Translations under genes and position numbers: made by a program
Shown: in pieces, positions 11,501-20,809 of the stretch
Layout: every line of letters begins with the position of its first letter
Position numbering within the stretch: position 1 is the stretch's first letter
The notes under the pieces: model-generated
What the model was told of the DNA's origin: nothing
Database searches by the model: none
What the model saw: only the letters and a program-made list of their open reading frames with translations
Origin: Cuscuta epithymum
Lineage: Eukaryota > Streptophyta > Magnoliopsida > Solanales > Convolvulaceae
DNA length: 64,000 nucleotides
Assembly: GCA_945859915.1 (NCBI GenBank)
Contig: CAMAPF010000056.1
Span: 186,001-250,000, forward strand
Reading direction: 5' to 3'

Positions 11501-12518
11501 GGCCCTCAGCAGTCTGGGTCCTCTCGGAAGAGTTAGCAGACTGATCATCATTAGGCCGGGTTGCCACTGGTTTCTGTGGCGGGGCTCTCTTCTTCTTACT
11601 ACCCTCACTTGGCTTGGTCCCCTGGGTAGGTCCAGCTGGGTTTTGCTGAACCATAAGGACCGTTCTCTTCAGTGACTCTTTGTAGTCAATGACTGCCTTG
11701 TCCCTTGGGTTTGCTAGATCTAGCAGGGAGTCCGGGATAGGCAGTGCTTCAGCTTTGTTGCTGTCCTTCTGGAAGTATTTGAGCTTGGGCGCAGTGAAGT
11801 GTTTGTCTTCCTTACGCTTAGGGATTGTAGGGGTGGCTTCCATCATTTGGTGGATCATCAGCGCCAGCCACCGAGCGTAGGGGATGGTGTTTCCTTTGTT
11901 GTTCTCTTTAATCTTCACTTGATCCATCAGCTCTGTCCAGAAGAGCTGGGCCATGTCGTAGTTCATATCAAAGGCAATCCCATGGAAGATTTGCAGAATT
12001 TGCTTGTTACACTTGTCGTGTCCGGCGTGCTTAGGAGACAAGCATTTGTTGACCAGGCCGAACAGACTCTTCCATGGGTGCGGAAGATTTGAGATTGTGA
12101 AGTTTGACAGCAATGGCAGTGGGCTGTCATATCCCAGATCTTTCATCCCCTTTATCAGTTCTTCGTTGGAGGGGAGTGGTGCGTAGCTTTGGTGCACTGG
12201 GAGGTTCAGGGTCTCCCGGATTGTAGATGGTGTCAGCACCACTCTTTTGTCACCCAATTTGGTCATGATTTTGGACCGATCCTTCTTGCTCTCAGTTCGC
12301 ATGCAGCCCCAGAATTGTTGCAGGTATACCTCTGGCACCGGTTTGGCTTCATTGAATGCAAACCAGAGGTAGTGCTTCTGTAGAATAGAGAGAATGACTG
12401 GGTCCTGACATTTGAAGAGCTTTAGGTCCAGCTGAAAATTATTGTCATAGATTGGGACCCAGTTCTCTTTTGAGTATAGTTCATCACTTGATTGTGCATT
12501 CCTGTCCGTTCCTGACAT
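8586..12518 (-). CDS. large post-pol accessory ORF of the SIRE-like element
   Basis: 1310 codons from the ATG at 12518, uninterrupted. It sits between pol and the 3' LTR, where SIRE-type elements carry an envelope-like ORF; I see no convincing signal peptide or membrane segment, so the label env is not supported. The N-terminal domain (about residues 20-270) has QQFWGCMRTE, RVVLTPSTIRETLNLP and PYARWLALMIHQMM and resembles, from memory, accessory ORFs of asterid SIRE-like elements. A long Ser/Thr/Pro-rich middle holds an Asp run and basic clusters such as KPKKRLRKK. The last 250 residues form a conserved domain ending YEHALNLRENYYKAQK. A related copy lies at 61636-63540. Function unknown. Confidence 0.85.
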   Translation of the reverse strand: MSGTDRNAQSSDELYSKENWVPIYDNNFQLDLKLFKCQDPVILSILQKHYLWFAFNEAKPVPEVYLQQFWGCMRTESKKDRSKIMTKLGDKRVVLTPSTIRETLNLPVHQSYAPLPSNEELIKGMKDLGYDSPLPLLSNFTISNLPHPWKSLFGLVNKCLSPKHAGHDKCNKQILQIFHGIAFDMNYDMAQLFWTELMDQVKIKENNKGNTIPYARWLALMIHQMMEATPTIPKRKEDKHFTAPKLKYFQKDSNKAEALPIPDSLLDLANPRDKAVIDYKESLKRTVLMVQQNPAGPTQGTKPSEGSKKKRAPPQKPVATRPNDDQSANSSERTQTAEGHPINAEDTVDEPSSQAPSNKAGGEASDSMAKGNEQRNDDDADDDDDMEGVLISNRKRAGKKAIRVDSDSSSEEMEAALTPRPLKGIIISEQRSKQKSDKSASSKPKKRLRKKSAVEEEMALYDDCDTFVTIDRTTPLGAVADLVSSRVEVAASGSTAHAQPSPIHSPVSQQTGVSISQGECIPTSLIPSESAERLSGQQPRITTPIRSITSSLGVTIPTFLNFSRTPTLFTAHTGALTLNATTGVQTMMVGSPATPTMPRSLNAGHTSAIFTDAVTTVTTPITGTTIPEDILVYLNSFLESTIKPWVHEAITANAQDSGSTPVVQNIPSKPQTTQPPTISIPISTPLAIENQQPSTSRGTQDTELVFSPTTTKPNLTTVPFEDLVAEIYDRILDVEEGNLTPLQKALLHALDTQNTCRDSLRGTKRSHEDPDDSDSHEGENKRQRILEHVASTSQPSKPNQPSTSTNEQPTTSTSHKSLATLSSMVELDITSRGASPIDVNQGRNGSPDDATTSTSSYSGHQLEPSSKLMSTGNPEDPGVTHSQPREDWPHVTKYRGLVSAQEHRVEIIENPCKSPQDPDATPDMSPQQQQDPSSYYNDQMHDELEEMLVHNKWSELWTDVDESQRRAYLRDLLVNCATDVILLDQDELKEGENYKTPPKELESIIRQTAAQMPRNEKPWERIDINAPFQEEIRENIWRKEDKVRELDELKIRGLNHLRGQNKGRQLFLLSHHYMGKQREVWQHELQTAKDPVWAVLNVAETNFQDIKLSIYHLQRSDGTVFTCKENDLYMLKMDDIYQMYLAFQEIPGIRDKITQDGLDALKRFMIRQIKFFASHDLQMALETNMPKTNLTRPKLYGQEHEDFPEYYIFDNPITLIYLNHNGEKRKLFIDEINKYCDGTLKIVKEKLQPIREAFKERQQKYADATDAELKEAHRIDSILQAIEKQLDKRNSLRSYEHALNLRENYYKAQK

Positions 12519-12599
12519 TGTTAACTGAAAGAATTGGGTCAGCACAATTGTTCATTTGAAAATTTTATTTTTGTTCTGTTTTTGCAATTTTCCAGATCA

Positions 12600-13320
12600 G
12601 GTGTGTATTGGTGGGACCTCGAGAAAATTTCTGAGTGTAAACCACGAGAACCAACTTCTCGAGGTTTGAATATCGAGAAGTAGGTTCTCGAGGTTTAAAT
12701 ACCGAGAAGCTCTTCTCGATACTCAAACATCGAGAACCGGGTTCTCGATATGGAAGTATCGAAAAGTCCTTCTCGAGATTTAAACATCGAGAACCATCTT
12801 CTCGAGGTTTAGTATCGAGAACCTCTTCTCGGTATTTCCAACTTCGAGAAGTAGGTTCTCGGTATTAAACATCGAAAAGTGTCTTTTCGAGGTTTAACAT
12901 CGAGAACTTTCCCTCGAAATTCAAGATATCGAGAAGTTGATCTCGAGTTCTAAACATCGAGAAAATTAATTCCTCGAGTTCGCACTCAGAAGATATGTCG
13001 AGAACCACCTGCAATTTCACACAATCATAATAATAATAATATCCAAAACTTTTCGATTTTCAAGTTTTCAGTTTTTCGAGAAACATATAGTTCTCGATGT
13101 TCCATTTCGAGAAGTTTCCTTGAAGTTTTGGATTCGAGAACTTGTATTATGTGTGAAAACTTTCTTGAGTATTATTCGAGAACCACATTACTACCTTTTG
13201 ATTGATTTGAGATGAGTTGAGAAGAAAGATTGCGAAAAAGATTTGTGCTCTTGGACTTCGAGAACTGAGATTGCGAGAAAATGGGTATTCTGGTTCTCGA
13301 AGTCTCTTTTATACGTAAAA
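12600..13320 (-). repeat. inverted TTCTCGA/TCGAGAA minisatellite
   Basis: About nine units of 27-30 bp between 12655 and 12915, each made of TTCTCGA, a short AT-rich spacer, TCGAGAA and a GTAGG-like linker, so every unit can fold. Degenerate copies continue to about 13310. About twenty clear motif copies are visible. It lies between pol and the accessory ORF. Confidence 0.85.
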
Positions 13321-13421
13321 AATCATTTGGGCCTTGCGAGAAAGTAATCTGGGCCCAAAAGTTTGAAATGGGACCTGGTTTTGTTTTAAAATTATTTCGG
13401 GTCCCAAATGTTAAAATAAAA

Positions 13422-13699
13422 CTCCCCCTCAAATTGTGCACGAGAGAGAAAAAAAAGAAAAGAAAAAAAAATTTACACACACTCTTTTTCTTCTTTTCTG
13501 ATTTTCTCACACACTCACATACACACTCTTTTTCTTCTTTTCTGATTTTCTCACACACTGACATACACACTCTTTTTCTTCTTTTCTGATTTTCTCACAC
13601 ACTCACAACACACACACACATTTTTTTATTAGAAATTCTCCCCCTCAACGTATGAACATACTTCTTCTTGTTTTATTTTCTCCCTTTTCTCCCCCTCAT
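13422..13699 (-). promoter_or_regulatory. three internal polypurine-tract-like sequences
   Basis: On the minus strand GAGGGGGAG occurs at 13422-13430, 13636-13649 and 13687-13699, between pol and the accessory ORF. They resemble the real tract at 8545-8558. Whether they prime DNA synthesis is unknown. Confidence 0.45.
13477..13608. repeat. three tandem copies of a 44-bp unit
   Basis: The unit contains ACTCTTTTTCTTCTTTTCTG and a CTCACACACTCAC tail; the ACTCTTTTT starts are at 13481, 13525 and 13569, so the period is exactly 44. Small ORFs across it on both strands are repeat artefacts. Confidence 0.9.
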
Positions 13700-13759
13700 C
13701 ACATGCAACGCACACCACACACATTCACACATTTTATTCAGACCATGGAGATAACACAA

Positions 13760-16153
13760 TTACATAGGATCGAGATTCAACATGCCTAACTTAGATACTA
13801 GGAACTGGAATCTCTTTTCATCCAGTGCCTTAGTAAATATGTCAGCCAGTTGAAGCTCAGTGCTTACAAAGTACAGATCAATATCTCCTTTCTCCACATG
13901 GTCCTTGATGAAGTGATAGCGCAGATCGATGTGCTTGGTACGCGAGTGATGAACGGGGTTGCTTGTTATGGCAATTGCACTCTGGGAGTCACTGTAGATC
14001 GGGATGTGATTGAACAAGAAGCCGTAGTCTCTGAGTTGGGTCCTCATCCATAGGATTTGAGAACAACAACTAGCAGCCGCAACGTATTCTGCTTCGGCTG
14101 TAGAAGTTGACACACAGTTCTGCTTTTTGGAGGACCAACAGACAAGCTTCTCTCCCAGAAATTGAGCACCACCGGACGTACTTTTCCGGTCTAACTTGCA
14201 ACCTGCGAAATCAGCATCTGAGTAACCAACAAGGTCAAAACCCGTGTCCTTGGGATACCAAAGTCCTAAGTTGACTGTTCCTTTCAGGTATCTCGGGATT
14301 CTCTTTACTGCATTCAGATGTGATTCCTTTGGATTTGCTTGAAAGCGAGCGCACAGACAAGTTGCAAAGACAATATCCGGTCTACTAGATATCAGGTACA
14401 ACAAGGAACCGATGATAGCCCGATAGTTGGTAGCATCGACTGAAGTCCCGGAAGGGTCAGAGTCGAGCTTTTGTGAGGGAGACATGGGGGTTTTCATTGT
14501 TGACTTGCTGTCCATCTTGAATCTTTTGAGCATTTCATGGATGTATTTCGACTTGCTGATGAAAATTCCGTCTGGCAATTGCTTGATCTGTAGCCCTAGA
14601 AAGAAGTTCAACTCTCCCATCATACTCATTTCAAACTCAGTGCGCATCAAGTTGCTGAATTCTTTGCAGAAGTTCGGATTGGACGAGGCGAATATGATGT
14701 CATCTACATAGATTTGTATCAGCATGATGTCACTGTTCTCTCGCTTGATGAAAAGAGTTGGATCTATCTTTCCCTTCGAGTAACCTGATTGCACAAGAAA
14801 ATCAGATAGTGCATCATACCAGGCTCTCGGTGCCTGTTTTAGTCCGTACAGGGCTTTCTTCAGCCTGTAGACATAATGTGGCTGTTCAGGATCAACAAAG
14901 CCTTCTGGTTGTGCCACGAACACTTCTTCTTTCAGCTCGCCATTTAGAAACGCAGTCTTTACATCCATTTGATAGACGGTGAAACTCTTATGAGCAGCAT
15001 AAGCAAGGAACAACCTGATTGCTTCAATTCTGGCCACTGGTGCAAAGGTTTCATCATAGTCAATTCCCTCTTGTTGATTGTACCCTTTTGCAACCAGTCG
15101 GGCTTTGTTCCTAATTATCACACCGTCTTCATCTTTCTTGTTCTTGAAGACCCACTTGGTGCCAATTATTGTTTTCTTTGGGGGTCTTGGCACTAGGGTC
15201 CATACATCCATTCTTTCAAACTGATTGATCTCCTCCTGCATTGCTATCACCCAATCTGGATCTGCTAGAGCTTCAGAAACTTTGGTTGGTTCAGATTGGC
15301 TGATGAAGCAAGAGAAGAGACATTCATTTGCTGTAGCCGTTCTTGTGCAAACTCCACGACTCAGATCTCCAATAATTTGTTCTGCAGGATGTGCCTTCGT
15401 CCATTTCCGCTCATGAGTTAGAGGGATTGGAGTTATGATGGAGTGATCCGGGTCCTCAAAAGTAGTAGATGTGATTTGTTGAGGAGTGGAGTGCTCAGGG
15501 GTCGATTCAGGTTCTGTATCTGCTTGAGCTGGTATTTCTGAAACTTGTGCTGGTGAAGTTGCTTGTGTTGCTGCCGTGCCATGATCCTCAGTATCTTCGT
15601 GATCTGATGTATGAGGTGAGTCAGATTCTTCCTCACTGAGGTCAGGCATGAATGGTGGATGTGCATCTTCTGTTGGTAACTGTGGGTTGGCGGTGCGTGC
15701 ATTTTCATAGAAATGTTCAAATAGAGAGTCAAGAATGGCACTGTCAGCCGTTGTTTGCTTCGTTGTTTCAGCTCTATCAGGTTGCTTCCTTTGAGCAGAG
15801 AGTGTGTGTTCTATCAAGAAATGTTCAGAAGCGAAGTCAGCCATTTCATAGAATGCAACGTTGACACTCTCAATGACTGTTCTGCGATCACGTAGATAGA
15901 CCCGATACGCCTTTGATTGCGTGGAGTACCCAATGAATACTCCTTCGATGGCTTTCGGATCCATCTTGCTTCTTTCATTTCTGTCATTTAGAACAAAGCA
16001 CTTGCAGCCAAACACTCTGAAGAATGAGATGTCAGGTGTTCTATTGAAGAGTATTTCATATGGGGTCTTGTTGAAGCGCTTGTGAATTGATGTTCTGTTC
16101 TGAGTAAAGCACGCTGTGTTGATTGCTTCAGCCCACATGAAATGGGGAAGCTT
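13760..16153 (-). CDS. pol: integrase C-terminus, RT and RNase H (SIRE-like pol)
   Basis: An open frame of about 800 codons after a TGA at 16154-16156. It starts in the integrase (FWAEAINTACFTQNR-like region and FGCKCFVLND), then passes an acidic linker to a copia RT with WTLVPRPP, GTKWVFKNK, LVAKGYNQQEGIDYDETFAPV, LYGLKQAPRAWYD and the catalytic IYVDDIIFAS. RNase H follows with STAEAEYVAAASC and HSRTKHIDLRYHFI and ends at 13760. The order integrase before RT identifies Ty1/copia. Domain motifs are intact, but upstream stops prevent synthesis as one polyprotein. Confidence 0.92.
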   Translation of the reverse strand, partial: KLPHFMWAEAINTACFTQNRTSIHKRFNKTPYEILFNRTPDISFFRVFGCKCFVLNDRNERSKMDPKAIEGVFIGYSTQSKAYRVYLRDRRTVIESVNVAFYEMADFASEHFLIEHTLSAQRKQPDRAETTKQTTADSAILDSLFEHFYENARTANPQLPTEDAHPPFMPDLSEEESDSPHTSDHEDTEDHGTAATQATSPAQVSEIPAQADTEPESTPEHSTPQQITSTTFEDPDHSIITPIPLTHERKWTKAHPAEQIIGDLSRGVCTRTATANECLFSCFISQSEPTKVSEALADPDWVIAMQEEINQFERMDVWTLVPRPPKKTIIGTKWVFKNKKDEDGVIIRNKARLVAKGYNQQEGIDYDETFAPVARIEAIRLFLAYAAHKSFTVYQMDVKTAFLNGELKEEVFVAQPEGFVDPEQPHYVYRLKKALYGLKQAPRAWYDALSDFLVQSGYSKGKIDPTLFIKRENSDIMLIQIYVDDIIFASSNPNFCKEFSNLMRTEFEMSMMGELNFFLGLQIKQLPDGIFISKSKYIHEMLKRFKMDSKSTMKTPMSPSQKLDSDPSGTSVDATNYRAIIGSLLYLISSRPDIVFATCLCARFQANPKESHLNAVKRIPRYLKGTVNLGLWYPKDTGFDLVGYSDADFAGCKLDRKSTSGGAQFLGEKLVCWSSKKQNCVSTSTAEAEYVAAASCCSQILWMRTQLRDYGFLFNHIPIYSDSQSAIAITSNPVHHSRTKHIDLRYHFIKDHVEKGDIDLYFVSTELQLADIFTKALDEKRFQFLVSKLGMLNLDPM

Positions 16154-16525
16154 TCACTGAATGAGCATGGTGCGTGCTGCTTCAACAAGAGTTCCATTCT
16201 TTCTTTCAACGACCCCGTTCTGTTGTGGTGTCTTTGCTGCAGAGAATTGTTGTGTGATACCCTGAGTTTCATAGAAATCAGCAAGAGACTGGTTCTTGAA
16301 CTCGGTACCATTATCTGTTCTGATGATCTCCACACTCTTTTGTAGAAAATTTTGGATTGTCCTGATGAAGGTTATGATGGTTGCAGCTGTTTCATCCTTT
16401 GTCCTCAGAAATTTGGTCCATGTGTACCGAGAGAAGTCATCCACAATGACCAGTGTATATTTGCGTCCATTGATGCTTTGGACTCTCATCGGTCCACACA
16501 GATCCATGTGAAGTAGTTGCAGCAG
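16154..16525 (-). pseudogene. integrase catalytic core segment
   Basis: Same frame as the flanking pol segments, bounded by TGA at 16526-16528 and TGA at 16154-16156. It has MDLCGPM, VDDFSRYTW, RTDNGTEF and the PQQNGVVERKN motif, supplying the DDE residues. The final TGA follows TMLIQ, where relatives read through. Confidence 0.9.
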
Positions 16526-17119
16526 TCAAGAGGAGGATGGAACAGGTTTTAACTTGTGAGAGCTCTTTTTCATCTTGCCTAGTCTGCAGGCATCACAATG
16601 AGTGTCAGCGGAAGTCTTCAAAGGAGGCAGCCCTTTCACAAGTTTCTTGGAGGATAGAGTTGTGAGATATTTGAAGTTGAGATGTGAGAGGCGTCTGTGC
16701 CATAGACTGTTTTGTTCAGAGGAAGCTTTGGACAGCAGGCAGATGGAAGAAGGTAATTGTACGCTCTTCAGATCAATGGTGTACAGGTTGGAAGTTCTCG
16801 TGCAGGTCAATAATACCTTCCCAAACCTGTCCAGCACACAACATTGTCTGGCTATAAACTTTACTTCCATGCCACTATCACAGAACTGTCCAATGCTTAG
16901 CAGGTTATGCTTCAGTCCTTTCACGTATGACACAGCCTTGATGGTGACACTTGCACAGATGACATCCCCATATCCTAGGATTGGAGATGCTACATTGTTT
17001 CCAAATCTCACGTTTCCTCCGTAGCACTTTGTGTAGTTGCTCAACAGTTCTTTTATTCCGGTCATGTGGGTTGAGCAGCCAGAATCTAGGTGCCACACAT
17101 GACCGTCCTGCAAAACAGA
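16526..17119 (-). pseudogene. protease and pre-integrase segment
   Basis: Begins after TAA 17120-17122. The aspartic protease active site is intact (WHLDSGCSTHMTG). The pre-integrase finger shows LWHRRLSHLNF and CDACRLGKMKKSSH, the copia HHCC pattern. It ends at TGA 16526-16528. Confidence 0.9.
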
Positions 17120-19125
17120 TTAAGGACTTTTAGGTACCCACCTCAGGATGGGTCCTTCCTTATCAATTGAGAATATCTTTTTGAATTTTTCTTTCAGCTG
17201 TGATCCAAGGTCAACAGCCTTTTCAGATAATGTTCTTTGTTTTTCAAGTTCAGCTTTTGGTATCCATTTTTGTTTGATTTTAGGAGCGGAGGAGACAGAG
17301 TCATTGTTGCTATGTGTGAATGGCTGGTTCGTGAGATAAGGTTTGAAAATTTCTTCTTTAGAGAGACGTTGTAAATGTTTCTTCGAATGAACTCTAAGAG
17401 GATATCTTAAGTTTGGAAGATTATAGACACCCTCTACAGTTCTATTCTCAGATTGTTTTCTTTGTTTGTTTTTTTTTTTTTCACGTACAGCATTTACATC
17501 ATGATCAGAACCAAAAGTATCATTGCTAGGATTCACAAACCCAGAAGTAAACAACTTTTCATTGATAATGAAAGTATCAGATTTAAACTTAGAATGATTC
17601 AGCTTGGGACACAAGACTGAACTAGAACTACAAGACTGTGACATAGAACTAGATCTACGCTTATTGGAATAGAAAACAGCATTCGAGCAAGGCTTTTTAT
17701 TCTCAGAAAACATCTTCTTCTTTCCTTCAGCAATCTCCTCTCTCTTCAACTTCCACTCTCTTCTTCTCTCCAATCTCCTACTTACTTCTCTTCCTGCTTC
17801 CAAAGGAGATTCGGAGTGAGTGAAAGTCTTTTTGAAAAATTTAGATTTGTTCAAATTTCTTTGAGAAGCATCAGTATCACTAGATGATTGGGAAGTTGTG
17901 CCAGATTGAGAACTTTCTTTTAAAATGGTCAGTTCCTTCAACAACTTCTCCCTCTCACTTTCAAAACCTTTTCTTTCTTCTTCAAAACTTTTTCTTTGAT
18001 TTTCTAAAGAAATGTGTAGGTTTTCAAATTTTCTTATTAGTGGAGGGATATAGGGTTCTTCTCCACTTGAACCTGAGGTTGAAGGGGGTTCAGGGTCTGA
18101 TACAACTTCCTTCTCAGTAGGATAGAGACTCACACTCTCATTAGTTGACAAAACAGGTTCAGCGTTTTCATAGCTTTTGTTCAGGGAATCATAACTGAAA
18201 GGAATTTCGGCTTTTGAGGGATTTGACCGCTTTACCTCTTCTTCTTCTGCGGTTTCTTTCCCGTAGGTAAAAGCCATTAACTTGGTCAATCCTAACCCCA
18301 TGTACTTTATGTTGTAGAGTTGGAGACAATCAACCTTTTTCAGATTGTTGGGGTTAGTAAAGCCAAGACCTTCCTTTGAGTTGTAAAACCGAGTGTCCCT
18401 GTTTTGGTTTAAGAAAATTGTTTGTTCAGTTTGTCCTCTTTTGACCAGCAGATCTTCCAATTCTTTGATTTTTGTGTAAAGAGCACATCTTTGTTTGCGT
18501 AGAAAATCGTTTTCTGCTTTCGCAATATTTCGTTCGAGTTCTGTGTCACTAATCTTCTTAGTTAGTTAAGTTATTTTCTGTGTAAACTTTTCTGCTTCTA
18601 AATTTTGTTTCTGAACTCTTTCCTTTTCATTTTCTAGTTGCAACTTCAGGGAGTGACTCTTATCTAGAGTATCAAGTACCACTTTGTAGTTATGATCTAA
18701 CCTGCCTTTTAGCTCCTTTATGGTGTTATCTTTTTCATGTTAGGAATGAACTTTGCAGGTACATGAGCAAGAAGGTTCAGAAGTACTTACAGTGGTGTTT
18801 GAGTTTGAACTTTGACCTTTTCTGGGGATCGCAACATCACCCTTTTCTTTTCCTTCTTCTTCCACAAACGCCATCAGGGCCAGATTCTCTTCTTCTTCAT
18901 CATCAGAACTCTCCTCCTGCCATGGATCATTCTCAGTAAGTGTTGCAGCACTATCATCATCTTGCTTAGCCATGAACATCTTCTGCTTGTTCCACATCAT
19001 CTTTTGCTTGTAATAGTTGAAGTCCCTCTTCTTTGGTAAGCGACAGTCCTTGATAACATGTCCAGCTTTTCCACAGTTAAAGCATTTGAGGGGGTCTTCG
19101 GCTGCAACAACTCTACTAGAACATT
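17120..19125 (-). pseudogene. gag zinc knuckle and long coiled tail, two internal stops
   Basis: After a frameshift near 19125 this frame opens with a CCHC zinc knuckle (CFNCGKAGHVIKDC, about 19035-19080). An acidic stretch follows, then a heptad-like coiled-coil region rich in Lys and Glu, then a Ser/Lys-rich tail. In-frame stops are TAA 18740-18742, TAA 18566-18568 and TAA 17120-17122. The long tail between gag and protease is longer than in typical copia elements and common in SIRE-type ones. Confidence 0.8.
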
Positions 19126-20076
19126 TTGATCATTGTTTTTTGTTTTGTAGTTGGCAGAGGAGGTTCGGAGCTTGTTTGATGAGCTTCCTTTCTTGGCAAA
19201 CCTTTTGTTGAACTGATTGGTAAGTAGTGCCATCTTCTTCTGTAGATCGGCCAGCTCGGATTCAACATCCATTTTTTCTTCACTCTCTTCTTCTTCTGAC
19301 TCTATCTTGACTGCCTTCTTCTTCTTCGGATCCTTAGATGAACTCTTTGATTTAGCTTCAATCATGAGTGCTAAAGGATTAGCAGAGAAGCTTCCTTCCA
19401 TCTCAGCAGTGTCATTAACAAACTGCTGTAGATGTTCATGGACAGTGCAGAGGTCAAGTTCATCCAAGTCTAGGTGCTGTCGTAGATTCTTAACAGTTCT
19501 TCTCCATTCTGGCGGCAGGATCGACAAGAAACGTATGTTCATTTCCATATTAGATTTGACAACTTTGATCTTTCTCATCTCATTGATCAGTTGTACGAAT
19601 CTGTTATACGTCTCATGGAGCGCCTCACCAGGTAGGGCTTTAAAAGCATCATAGGCGGTCAAGATGTTCGCTTTCTTTGTCTTCAAACCAAGATCAGTTC
19701 CAATCATTAACTTCTTCACCTCATCCCACATTTCCTTTGCTGTCTCCATGCTGTCTATCAGAATGTAAATATCATTGGGGATAGCTTGCAGCAGATATGT
19801 TTTTGCCATGAGATCAGCTTTGATTCTCAACTTGTCAGCTTCAGTGTATTCGCCTTTTGTCTTCAGTCTTTTCACAAAGTTAACAGGAGGGTTGTTTACA
19901 TCTGAGGTATCTACTTCAGTATAGATCTCAGCAGGACCTTGTGTGAGCAATTCAAGCATGGCAGATGAATTATCTTTCCCTTCCAGAAAGTTCAAAAATC
20001 TTGTCTTCCACATCTGATATTCTCCTTTTCTGAGGATGGGTGGTCTGTTGTCATTTCCAAGTGCTAATGCTTCCAT
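18997..20076 (-). CDS. gag: gag N-terminal part (UBN2-type)
   Basis: The first ATG in frame is at 20076. It shows a copia Gag domain with YQMWKTRFLNFLEG, KADLMAKTYLLQAIPNDIY, TAKEMWDEVKKLMIGT and VQLINEMRKIKV, then a Lys/Glu-rich hinge. Near 19125 the frame shifts and the last 40 codons are nonsense; the zinc knuckle continues in the next frame. Confidence 0.88.
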   Translation of the reverse strand: MEALALGNDNRPPILRKGEYQMWKTRFLNFLEGKDNSSAMLELLTQGPAEIYTEVDTSDVNNPPVNFVKRLKTKGEYTEADKLRIKADLMAKTYLLQAIPNDIYILIDSMETAKEMWDEVKKLMIGTDLGLKTKKANILTAYDAFKALPGEALHETYNRFVQLINEMRKIKVVKSNMEMNIRFLSILPPEWRRTVKNLRQHLDLDELDLCTVHEHLQQFVNDTAEMEGSFSANPLALMIEAKSKSSSKDPKKKKAVKIESEEEESEEKMDVESELADLQKKMALLTNQFNKRFAKKGSSSNKLRTSSANYKTKNNDQNVLVELLQPKTPSNALTVEKLDMLSRTVAYQRRGTSTITSKR

Positions 20077-20164
20077 CTTTGCTGATTGAGCCTTAACAGA
20101 TCGGTCGAGTGTTTTGATCAAAAAAAATTTAAGATGCAGAATGTCGAAAACCTAATTCAAGAAA

Positions 20165-20620
20165 AAAATTCGAAAACTAGGGTTCGAGAAGTTTTATCGA
20201 GAACTAGTTCTCGATAGTGAATATCGAGAACCTGTTTATCGAGAAGCTGGATTCGAGAAGCTGTATCGAGAACTTCAGTATCGAGAAGCTAAGTTCGAGA
20301 ACTTAGTTTCGAGAACTGAGTGTCGAGAAGCTGTATCGAGAACCTGCAATTCGAAAAACAGAGTTTTAAATATTTAGTATCGAAAACCGAGTATCGAGAA
20401 AGAAATCTCGAGAACTCAGTTCGAGAACTCTTATCGAGAACGTAGTATCGAAATCCTGCAAATCAAAAGTTCAGTTTTAGACGGTTTAAACAACTTTTCT
20501 GTGAAGTTTTCGATCTCGAGAGTCTTCCTGTATAATTTTCGTCCTGAAAAACCTGCTTAAATGTCGAGAACCCTGCTTTTCGAACTCATACTATCGAGAA
20601 ATCAAAAATACCGAATCTAC
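20165..20620 (-). repeat. CGAGAA direct-repeat array in the SIRE-like leader
   Basis: About 18 copies of CGAGAA on the plus strand, mostly as 13-15-bp direct repeats such as TATCGAGAAGCTG, between the primer-binding site and gag. The same core motif makes the inverted array at 12600-13320. On the element's own RNA the motif reads TTCTCG. Confidence 0.85.
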
Positions 20621-20795
20621 TGAAATCGAAAAGTAAGATATACCCTTGGTTCGTTTCTGAATGGCGAATCCAATGGTATAACTTTTACAGTTTATCGATC
20701 AGAAACAAGATTACAGTGATTACAAAGAGATATATCGAAAAGTATGAAAATAGAGAAACTTCAAAAACTTTTCTTCGACGATCACACTCGAGCAG

Positions 20796-20807
20796 GCTCT
20801 GATACCA
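20796..20807 (-). promoter_or_regulatory. primer-binding site, initiator tRNA-Met type
   Basis: On the minus strand TGGTATCAGAGC lies two bases inside the 5' LTR, the standard copia primer-binding site. Confidence 0.93.
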
Positions 20808-20809
20808 GT

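Noticed and set aside
11011..11544. 177-codon plus-strand ORF opposite the SIRE-like accessory ORF
   Set aside because: Ser-rich antisense image of the Asp/Glu/Ser-rich middle of the real ORF.
8586..12518. Envelope glycoprotein
   Set aside because: Position fits the SIRE-type envelope-like ORF, but no signal peptide, membrane anchor or Cys pattern is visible; called an accessory ORF instead.
12655..12915. CRISPR-like array
   Set aside because: Regularly spaced repeats, but spacers are not unique, units are palindromic and the setting is a plant retrotransposon.
13172..13589. ORFs on both strands around the 44-bp repeats
   Set aside because: Composed of the tandem repeat and poly-A/poly-T runs.
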